Source: CBDTTW01 sp965363675 (GTDB taxonomy: Bacteria > Bacteroidota > Rhodothermia > Rhodothermales > DASSAV01). Taken from it: 5,354 nt of DNA. Made by a program: the position numbers and the translations under genes. The notes beneath the pieces were generated by a model. The model saw nothing but the letters and a program-made list of their open reading frames with translations. It made no database searches and was not told the DNA's origin. Of this stretch, positions 1 through 4,290 are shown piece by piece; the stretch's first letter is position 1, and every line of letters starts with the position of its first letter. Location: assembly GCA_965363675.1 (NCBI GenBank), contig CBDTTW010000200.1, forward strand, positions 1-5,354, in the 5' to 3' direction.

Positions 1-252
1 CCCCACCGCCGAGACGGCCCAGCAGGCCCGGGTCACGTAGTCGCGGTCGTCGGCGGCCTCGGCGCCGTCCAGCGGGCGCGTCACGTAGTCGAGGAAGTGG
101 CGGAACGGCACGAACTCCAGCCCGAGCCGCACGGCGCACACGAGCGTAAACGCCTCGGCCAGCAGCCGCCGCTCCTGCGGGGTGCGCCGGCCCAGCTTGA
201 GAAACAGTTTCTTGACGCGCGAAGTAGGGACCAAGGCCGTGGCAGCGAGCAT
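1..252 (-). CDS. Lasso-peptide biosynthesis B2-like protein (McjB C-terminal/transglutaminase-fold family), N-terminal part
   Basis: The minus strand reads open from an ATG at 252 to the window edge (84 codons, no stop). The protein begins MLAATALVPTSRVKKLFLKL. It then has an Arg-rich ERR patch, a hydrophobic helix around residues 30-50, a 'VPFRHFLDYV' stretch, a short acidic linker and 'VTRACWAVSAVG'. This order matches the N-terminal helical half of B2 proteins, which normally comes just before an 'RxPxxxxCL' segment carrying the catalytic Cys of the Cys-His-Asp protease triad. In lasso clusters B2 removes the leader peptide together with the RRE protein B1. The catalytic residues lie off the window, so activity cannot be judged. 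The frame stays open upstream to about 390 without another ATG, and ATG 252 fits the usual start of the family. No good Shine-Dalgarno is seen. Family assignment is from pattern recognition of the helical half only. Stand-alone B2-like proteins outside lasso clusters also exist. Confidence 0.62.
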   Translation of the reverse strand, partial: MLAATALVPTSRVKKLFLKLGRRTPQERRLLAEAFTLVCAVRLGLEFVPFRHFLDYVTRPLDGAEAADDRDYVTRACWAVSAVG

Positions 253-265
253 AAGAGGATATAAG

Positions 266-281
266 GCCGCTCCGAAGCGGC
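266..281 (-). promoter_or_regulatory. Small hairpin in the leader of the B2-like gene
   Basis: GCCGCT (266-271) and AGCGGC (276-281) form a perfect 6-bp stem around a CCGA loop. On the minus strand the stem ends 13 nt before ATG 252. There is no T-run, so it does not look like an intrinsic terminator. It could be a structured leader or a chance event in GC-rich DNA. Confidence 0.25.
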
Positions 282-363
282 GGCTATGCGTTAACGAGCG
301 GCGCGCCTCCGGGTTCTGAGCGGGGCCGTCGTTGCAGCTTAACGCTCGCGCCCCGGCCCGCCT

Positions 364-378
364 TGCGCCAACGGCGCA
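364..378 (+). promoter_or_regulatory. Small inverted repeat upstream of trmH
   Basis: TGCGCC (364-369) and GGCGCA (373-378) form a perfect 6-bp inverted repeat around AAC, 32 nt upstream of the trmH ATG. It overlaps the alternative TTG start at 363. It could be an operator or an RNA hairpin. The composition makes chance matches likely. Confidence 0.2.
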
Positions 379-410
379 GCCTGTTTACGCTTCCGGCCGC
401 ACCTACCTTC

Positions 411-1121
411 ATGCACGACGACTCCCTCGACATCGGCGGGCGCCGCTACGCCCCGGCGGACGTGCTGGCCGCGCTCGGGCCGCTGCTCTCGCCTGCGCGG
501 TGGGCGCGCATCGAGGCGGTGGCGGCGGCCCGCACGCGCCGCGTCATCCCGGTCCTCGACGGCCTGGCCGATCCGCGCAACGTGTGCGCCGTGCTGCGCA
601 CCGCCGAAGCGCTCGGCGGCCTGGAACTGCACGTCGTGACGCGCGGCCTGCCGCTCCGGATGACCTCCACGGCCGGGCAGGGGGCCGAAAAGTGGGTCGA
701 GGTGCGCCGCTGGGCCGCCCCTGACGCCTGCGCGGCGCACTTCGCCGGGCGGGGCTACCGCCTGGCCGCCGTGCACGCCCACCCCGAGGCCATCCCCGTC
801 GAGGCGCTGACCGCCGGGCCGCCGCTGGCGCTCGTCTTCGGCAACGAGCACGCCGGCCTCTCGCCCGAGATGCAGCGCCGCGCCGATCTGCACGTCCAGA
901 TCCCCATGCCGGGCTTCAGCCGCAGCCTGAACGTGTCGGTGGCCGCCGGCATCGTGCTGCACCGGGCGCACGCTGCCTTTGCCGGAGCCGCCCCCGACCT
1001 CAGCCCCGCCGAGCAGCGCCGCCTCATGGCCGTATATTGCCTGCGCAGCGTTCCGCGCGCCGCCCGCCTCCTGGCCCGCCTGCTCCCCGACGCCCCCCCG
1101 ACCGATGCCCAGCCCTCCTGA
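411..1121 (+). CDS. trmH: TrmH-like tRNA (guanosine-18-2'-O)-methyltransferase, SpoU/SPOUT family
   Basis: This 236-residue protein should transfer a methyl group from S-adenosylmethionine to the 2'-hydroxyl of G18 in the tRNA D-loop. All three SpoU motifs are present. Motif 1 (about 47-70, 'DPRNVCAVLRTAEALGG') has N57 and R63, the expected catalytic Arg. Motif 2 is 'LVFGNEHAGL' (141-150) with E146. Motif 3 is 'IPMPGFSRSLNVSVAAG' (164-180) with S172 and N174, forming the SAM-binding trefoil knot. A C-terminal helical tail with 'SPAEQRRLM' resembles the matching tail of Escherichia coli TrmH, which favours TrmH over the rRNA methyltransferase RlmB; RlmB carries an N-terminal L30e-like domain that is absent here. 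The frame also opens at a TTG at 363, but ATG 411 was chosen because the extra 16 residues look like untranslated DNA and family members are about this length. The gene overlaps the next one by 17 bp. Confidence 0.85.
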   Translation: MHDDSLDIGGRRYAPADVLAALGPLLSPARWARIEAVAAARTRRVIPVLDGLADPRNVCAVLRTAEALGGLELHVVTRGLPLRMTSTAGQGAEKWVEVRRWAAPDACAAHFAGRGYRLAAVHAHPEAIPVEALTAGPPLALVFGNEHAGLSPEMQRRADLHVQIPMPGFSRSLNVSVAAGIVLHRAHAAFAGAAPDLSPAEQRRLMAVYCLRSVPRAARLLARLLPDAPPTDAQPS

Positions 1122-2307
1122 CGCCGCCCTTCACGACGCCTTCGGGCGGCACGTCGCCTGGACGAGCGACTACCCGCTCGGGCTGACCGTCGTCCGCGCC
1201 GAAGGCCCGTACCTCTACCTGGAAGACGGGCGCCGCCTGACCGACCTCATCAGCGGCATCGCCGTTTCCAGCCTCGGCCACCGCCACCCCCGCGTCGTCG
1301 AGGCGGTGCACCGGCAGGTGGACCGCTACCTGCACGTCATGGTCTACGGCGAGTTCATCCAGGAGCCGCAGGTGCGCCTGGCCGCGCTGCTGGCGGCCCA
1401 CTTGCCGCCCGCGTTGCAGGTGGTCTACTACACCTCTACGGGCGCCGAGGCCAACGAAGGAGCGCTCAAGCTTGCCAAGAAGTATACCGGCCGCACCCGC
1501 ATGGTCGCCTTCGAGCGCTCGTACCACGGCGACACGCACGGCGCGCTTTCGGTGACCGGCCGCGCCGTCTACCAGGACCCGTTCCGGCCGCTCCTGCCCG
1601 ACGTGGCCTTCCTGCCGTGGGCCGACGAGGCGGCGCTCGGGGCCATCGACCGGCGCACGGCCTGCGTCATCGCCGAGCCGATCCAGGGCGAGGGGGGGGT
1701 GCGGACGCCTCCGGCGGCGTGGATGCAGGCGTTGCGGGCGCGCTGCTCCGAGGTCGGCGCCCTGCTCATCTTCGACGAGATCCAGACGGGCTGCGGCCGC
1801 ACCGGCTCGCTTTTCGCCTTCGAGGGGTTCGGCGTCGCGCCGGACATCCTCACCGTCGCCAAGGCGTTCGGCGGAGGCATGCCGCTCGGGGCGTTCATCT
1901 CCAGCCCCGAGATCATGGGGTCGCTGCGCCGCAACCCGCCGCTCAGCCACGTCACGACCTTCGGCGGGCACCCCGTCTGCTGCGCCGCCGGGCACGCGGC
2001 CCTTCAGGTGCTGCTGGAGGAAAACCTGCCGGCGCGGGCGCCCCTCATCGAGCGGCAGGTGCGGCAGGCGCTGGCGCATCCGCTCGTGCGCGAGGTGCGG
2101 GGCCGGGGCGCCATGCTCGGCATGGACCTCGCCGGCCCGGAGGCCACGGCGCGCGTGGTCGCGGGCTGCCTGGCGCGCGGCGTCCTGCTCGGCTGGACGC
2201 TCCACTCCGATACGCTCGTGCGCATCGCCCCGCCGCTCAACATTGCCCCGGACGTGCTCGCGGACGCCCTCGGCAAGATCCGCGAAGCCCTCGACGAAGC
2301 CGCCTGA
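1105..2307 (+). CDS. Class-III PLP-dependent aminotransferase (acetylornithine/ornithine/4-aminobutyrate type)
   Basis: This is a 400-residue fold-type I aminotransferase, the usual length for the ArgD/RocD/GabT group. 'STGAEANEGALKLAKK' (from about 111; G113-N117) is the phosphate-binding loop. 'SYHGDTHGALSVTG' (139-152) is the aromatic and His segment stacking on PLP. 'FDEIQTGCGRTG' (223-234) carries D224, which contacts the pyridine nitrogen, and Q227. K253 in 'AKAFGGGMPLGA' is the Schiff-base lysine. 'TTFGGHPVCCAAG' follows near 290 as expected. The substrate cannot be fixed from sequence: acetylornithine, ornithine and 4-aminobutyrate enzymes share these motifs, and no arginine-biosynthesis neighbours are visible. 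ATG 1105 was chosen because the N-terminus then reads 'MPSPPDAALHDAFGRHVAW', typical of the family; an upstream TTG at 979 would add only sequence antisense in character. The start lies inside the end of trmH, implying co-transcription. No Shine-Dalgarno is visible. An 8-G run sits at 1692-1699. Confidence 0.88.
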   Translation: MPSPPDAALHDAFGRHVAWTSDYPLGLTVVRAEGPYLYLEDGRRLTDLISGIAVSSLGHRHPRVVEAVHRQVDRYLHVMVYGEFIQEPQVRLAALLAAHLPPALQVVYYTSTGAEANEGALKLAKKYTGRTRMVAFERSYHGDTHGALSVTGRAVYQDPFRPLLPDVAFLPWADEAALGAIDRRTACVIAEPIQGEGGVRTPPAAWMQALRARCSEVGALLIFDEIQTGCGRTGSLFAFEGFGVAPDILTVAKAFGGGMPLGAFISSPEIMGSLRRNPPLSHVTTFGGHPVCCAAGHAALQVLLEENLPARAPLIERQVRQALAHPLVREVRGRGAMLGMDLAGPEATARVVAGCLARGVLLGWTLHSDTLVRIAPPLNIAPDVLADALGKIREALDEAA

Positions 2308-2387
2308 CCGGCGCACGGTGCATTTCGCCCCCCGGATATGCTACATTACCCACGGCGGCGGGAGGGCCCGCCGCGCAGACACGGGGA
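2308..2387 (+). other. 80-bp gap with possible weak promoter
   Basis: This is the only sizeable break in the plus-strand block. It contains TATGCT (2337-2342), overlapping TACATT (2342-2347), which could act as a -10 element. No recognisable -35 lies about 17 bp upstream. The hairpin at 2355-2374 follows. It may mark the start of a separate transcription unit running to 4058, but the promoter evidence is weak. Confidence 0.25.
2355..2374 (+). promoter_or_regulatory. Perfect 8-bp GC stem-loop ahead of the small membrane protein gene
   Basis: GCGGCGGG (2355-2362) and CCCGCCGC (2367-2374) pair perfectly around an AGGG loop. The stem is all G-C and ends 13 nt before ATG 2388. No T-tract follows, so a classic intrinsic terminator for the aminotransferase is unlikely, although hairpin-only termination cannot be excluded. 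If transcription starts near 2345-2350, the stem would form most of the 5' leader and could affect translation or mRNA stability. Confidence 0.4.
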
Positions 2388-2756
2388 ATGCCTATGGAAT
2401 GGCTCAAGCATGCATGGATCGACCTGGGCGTTACGGCCTTCATCCTGGCGGTGGCCGTGGTGCGGCCCGAGTGGGCGTGGTGGGTGCTGGGGGCCTATAC
2501 CGGCTTTATGCTGGTGCTGAAGGTCCTCGCCCTCTCGGGCGGCGCCATCATGGCCCTGGGGAGCAAGCCCGACCAGACGCCGCCCCTCTGGTTCTACCAC
2601 GTGCTCTACGCCGTCAACGTCGGGGCGCTGGCGTGGGCGCGCTGGTGGGCGCTGGCGGGCATGTGGGCGGTGATCTGGGCGCTCTCGGCCGTGGCGGCGG
2701 CCCGCGAGACGCGCAGCCCTGCCGCCGCCGCGCGCAAAACCCGCCGCCCGTCCTGA
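2388..2756 (+). CDS. Small tryptophan-rich integral membrane protein, function unknown
   Basis: I do not recognise a family. The 122-residue protein (120 if ATG 2394 is used) is mostly hydrophobic. Likely membrane segments are 11-25 ('DLGVTAFILAVAVV' region), 29-50, about 68-84 and 86-104, giving three or four helices. Eleven of 122 residues are tryptophan (5, 10, 29, 31, 32, 68, 83, 86, 87, 93, 97), many near predicted helix ends, where Trp anchors at the lipid interface. The loop around 'GSKPDQTPP' (58-66) is the only polar stretch between helices. The tail from R106 (RETRSP...RKTRRPS) is strongly basic, which by the positive-inside rule places the C-terminus in the cytoplasm. There is no signal-peptide cleavage site and no catalytic motif. 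The stop is 10 bp before the nucleotidyltransferase start, so the two are probably co-transcribed. The frame is open far upstream inside the aminotransferase gene, but only the segment from 2388 has membrane-protein character. Confidence 0.75.
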   Translation: MPMEWLKHAWIDLGVTAFILAVAVVRPEWAWWVLGAYTGFMLVLKVLALSGGAIMALGSKPDQTPPLWFYHVLYAVNVGALAWARWWALAGMWAVIWALSAVAAARETRSPAAAARKTRRPS

Positions 2757-2766
2757 GCCTGCCCCT

Positions 2767-3507
2767 ATGGAAGCGTTCATCCTCGCCGCCGGACTCGGCA
2801 CGCGCCTGCGCCCCCTTACCGACCGCCTGCCGAAAGCGCTCGTCGAGGTGGGGGGCGTTCCGGTGCTCGAACGGGTCGCCCGGCGCCTCGTGGCGGCCGG
2901 CTGCACGCGCCTGGTCATCAACGCGCACCACCACGCCGAGCAGATCCGGCGCTTCGTCGCAGCGCGCGGCGGCTTCGGCGTCGAAACGCTGCTCTCGGTC
3001 GAGGAGGAACGGCCGCTCGAAACCGGCGGCGGGCTGCTGCGCGCGGCCCCGCTCTTCCGCGCGAGGGGCCCCCTGCTGATGCACAACGCCGACATCGTGA
3101 CGGACCTGAGCCTGGAGCGGCTGCTGGAGGCGCACGCCGCCTCGGGCGCCCTGGCGACCCTGGCCGTGCGCCCGCTCGAAACGCCCCGCTACCTCGCCTT
3201 CGACGCCGACGGACGCCTCTGCGGCTACGGCAACCACGCCACCGGCTACGAGCACCTCGTCGGGGAGCCCGAGGGCGTGCAGCGCGTAGACTTCTGCGGC
3301 GTGCAGGCCCTCGACCCGCGCCTGCTCGGCATGATCCGCGAGAAAGGCGTTTTTTCGATCATCAAAACGTATTTGCGCCTGGCCGAGTCCGGCGAGGCGG
3401 TCCGGATGCACTCCGTCGCCCCGGAAGCGCTCTGGCTGGATATCGGCACGCCCGAGCAGCTCGCGCGAGCCCAGGCCCTTTTCTCCGGCGGAGGCCCCGG
3501 CGCATGA
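2767..3507 (+). CDS. Sugar-1-phosphate nucleotidyltransferase, MurU/mannose-1-phosphate guanylyltransferase-like
   Basis: The 246-residue protein has the single Rossmann-like domain of the NTP_transferase family, which joins an NTP and a sugar 1-phosphate to make a nucleotide sugar and pyrophosphate. The signature 'LAAGLGTRLRPLTDRLPKAL' spans residues 6-25: G9-R13 binds the nucleotide phosphates and K23 is the conserved lysine. 'PLETGGGLLRA' (83-93) lines the sugar/base pocket. 'MHNADIVTD' (105-113) supplies D109, expected to bind the metal. 'FCGVQALDP' (176-184) and 'DIGTPEQLARA' (225-235, D225 likely the second metal ligand) complete the pattern. It lacks the left-handed beta-helix acyltransferase domain of GlmU and the long extension of GalU. 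Length and the ETGGG motif are closest to MurU (N-acetylmuramate-1-phosphate uridylyltransferase), but no AmgK-like kinase is in the window, so the sugar and base are uncertain. It lies 10 bp after the membrane protein gene and overlaps the LOG gene by 4 bp (ATGA). Confidence 0.85.
   Translation: MEAFILAAGLGTRLRPLTDRLPKALVEVGGVPVLERVARRLVAAGCTRLVINAHHHAEQIRRFVAARGGFGVETLLSVEEERPLETGGGLLRAAPLFRARGPLLMHNADIVTDLSLERLLEAHAASGALATLAVRPLETPRYLAFDADGRLCGYGNHATGYEHLVGEPEGVQRVDFCGVQALDPRLLGMIREKGVFSIIKTYLRLAESGEAVRMHSVAPEALWLDIGTPEQLARAQALFSGGGPGA
3490..3494 (+). promoter_or_regulatory. Shine-Dalgarno for the LOG-family gene
   Basis: GGAGG lies 9 nt before ATG 3504, inside the last codons of the nucleotidyltransferase gene. 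It is the only strong Shine-Dalgarno I found next to a start codon in this window. It supports ATG 3504 and translational coupling through the ATGA overlap. Confidence 0.6.
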
Positions 3508-4058
3508 TTCGCAGCGTATGCGTGTACTGCTCGTCGAGCAACGGTGTGGACGAGCGTTACTTCCGCCTGGCCGAAGAAACCGGCCGCCTGCTCGCCTTGC
3601 AGGGCCTGACGCTCGTGTACGGCGGGGGCAACGTGGGCCTCATGGGCGCCGTGGCCCGCGCGGTGCACCGCCACGGCGGGCGCGTCTTCGGGGTCATCCC
3701 CGAGGCGCTCAAAAGCATCGAGGGCGTGGCCTACGACCTGGCCGATGACCTCGTCGTGACGGCGACCATGCAGGAGCGCAAGGCGCTCATGTTCACCGAG
3801 GCCGACGCCTTCCTGGCGCTTCCGGGCGGCTTCGGGACTCTGGAGGAGTTCACCGAGGTGCTCACGCTCCGGCAGCTCCGCTACCACGACAAGCCCATCG
3901 TGCTGCTCAACGCCGATGGCTTTTACGCGCCGCTGCTCGCGCTCTTCGAGCACTTCTACGCGCACGGCTTCGCCCGCAGCCGCTACCGGGCGCTCTACTA
4001 TGTGGCCGAGTCGCCGGCGGACGCCATCGACCACCTGATCGCCGGCCCTACGGTCTGA
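3504..4058 (+). CDS. LOG-family nucleotide 5'-monophosphate phosphoribohydrolase (TIGR00730 Rossmann-fold)
   Basis: The 184-residue protein is full length for the LOG ('Lonely guy') family. These enzymes cleave the N-glycosidic bond of nucleoside 5'-monophosphates, releasing the base and ribose 5-phosphate; some activate cytokinins, and others act on ordinary purine or pyrimidine nucleotides. Family landmarks are 'VCVYCSSSNGVDERY' at the N-terminus (5-19), 'LVYGGGNVGLMGAVA' (37-51) for phosphate binding, 'MQERKALM' (89-96) with R92 and K93, and 'LPGGFGTLEEF' (106-116), where E115 fits the PGGxGTxxE catalytic signature. The C-terminal part ('KPIVLLNADGFYAPLL') also matches. Bacterial substrates vary, so cytokinin production should not be assumed. 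The start overlaps the nucleotidyltransferase stop (ATGA) and has a good Shine-Dalgarno. The 3' end overlaps the convergent small gene by 11 bp. Confidence 0.9.
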   Translation: MIRSVCVYCSSSNGVDERYFRLAEETGRLLALQGLTLVYGGGNVGLMGAVARAVHRHGGRVFGVIPEALKSIEGVAYDLADDLVVTATMQERKALMFTEADAFLALPGGFGTLEEFTEVLTLRQLRYHDKPIVLLNADGFYAPLLALFEHFYAHGFARSRYRALYYVAESPADAIDHLIAGPTV

Positions 4059-4260
4059 GCGCCTGCGCCTTCTCGGCCAGGCGCAGGCGGCGGCGCGCCA
4101 CGACGTGCCGCACGCCGTCGTCGAACTCGACGAGCGCAGAGGCGCGCCGCGCCGAGACGATGCAGCGGCCGTCTGCACGGCGGACCGGGTTGCACCGGCG
4201 CCCCCGGCACTCCTCCCGCGTCCAGCGGTCGCCCAGGTAGAGGTAGCGGAAGCGGCTCAC
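4048..4260 (-). CDS. Small arginine-rich protein of unknown function downstream of rarA
   Basis: I do not recognise this 70-residue protein. It starts with GTG at 4260 and ends with TAG at 4048-4050. Eighteen residues are Arg and the protein is clearly basic. It holds three Cys (C18, C23, C33) around 'EECRGRRCNPVRRADGRC'. A following segment 'SALVEFDDGVRHVVARRRLRL' has the alternating hydrophobic pattern and DG turn of a small beta-barrel such as KOW/Tudor-like folds, which is only a guess. The order 'YLYLGDRW', Cys-rich part, then beta-like part looks protein-like rather than random antisense reading, and it fills the gap between rarA and the LOG gene. It begins 30 bp after the rarA stop on the same strand, so co-transcription is likely. 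No Shine-Dalgarno is seen, and a nearby ATG (4276-4274 on the minus strand) is out of frame. Its last codons overlap the LOG gene and contain the 4060-4089 stem-loop. Confidence 0.6.
   Translation of the reverse strand: MSRFRYLYLGDRWTREECRGRRCNPVRRADGRCIVSARRASALVEFDDGVRHVVARRRLRLAEKAQALRP
4060..4089. terminator. Perfect 10-bp stem-loop at the convergent gene junction, possible bidirectional terminator
   Basis: CGCCTGCGCC (4060-4069) pairs perfectly with GGCGCAGGCG (4080-4089) around a 10-nt loop TTCTCGGCCA. The stem begins 2 nt after the LOG stop codon, where a terminator is expected. On the opposite strand it lies in the last codons of the arginine-rich gene. Neither side has a T-run, so it would have to act as a GC-rich, U-poor terminator or as a 3'-end stabilising structure. 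In either orientation the position favours function over chance. Confidence 0.45.
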
Positions 4261-4290
4261 GGCAACCCCGGCGGCATTTACGCGCGCCTC

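Larger units (their letters stand above)
253..410. other. Divergent intergenic region between the B2-like gene and trmH
   Basis: These 158 bp separate two divergent start codons, so promoters for both directions are expected here. I could not find a convincing sigma-70 or Bacteroidota-type (-33 TTTG / -7 TAnnTTTG) pair on either strand. The spacer holds two short perfect inverted repeats (266-281 and 364-378) and an 8-bp palindrome CGTTAACG at about 289-296. A 42-codon minus-strand frame (284-412) also crosses it but does not look like a real gene. Confidence 0.5.

Noticed and set aside
363..410. Upstream TTG start extending TrmH by 16 residues
   Set aside because: The added residues contain no conserved feature, cover an inverted repeat, and ATG 411 gives the expected family length.
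339..971. 210-codon minus-strand open frame opposite trmH
   Set aside because: Composition is that of an antisense shadow and the trmH motifs on the plus strand are complete.
1692..1699. Eight-G run as a frameshift or phase-variation tract in the aminotransferase
   Set aside because: It encodes conserved 'GEGGV' residues in frame and arises naturally from Gly codons; nothing else suggests phase variation.
1024..2316. 430-codon minus-strand open frame antisense to the aminotransferase
   Set aside because: It is a shadow of GC-rich codon use: Arg/Gly/Ala/His-rich, no recognisable domain, and opposite a gene with all catalytic motifs.
3246..4178. 310-codon minus-strand open frame opposite the nucleotidyltransferase and LOG genes
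   Set aside because: Low-complexity translation with no domain; the opposite strand encodes two intact enzymes.
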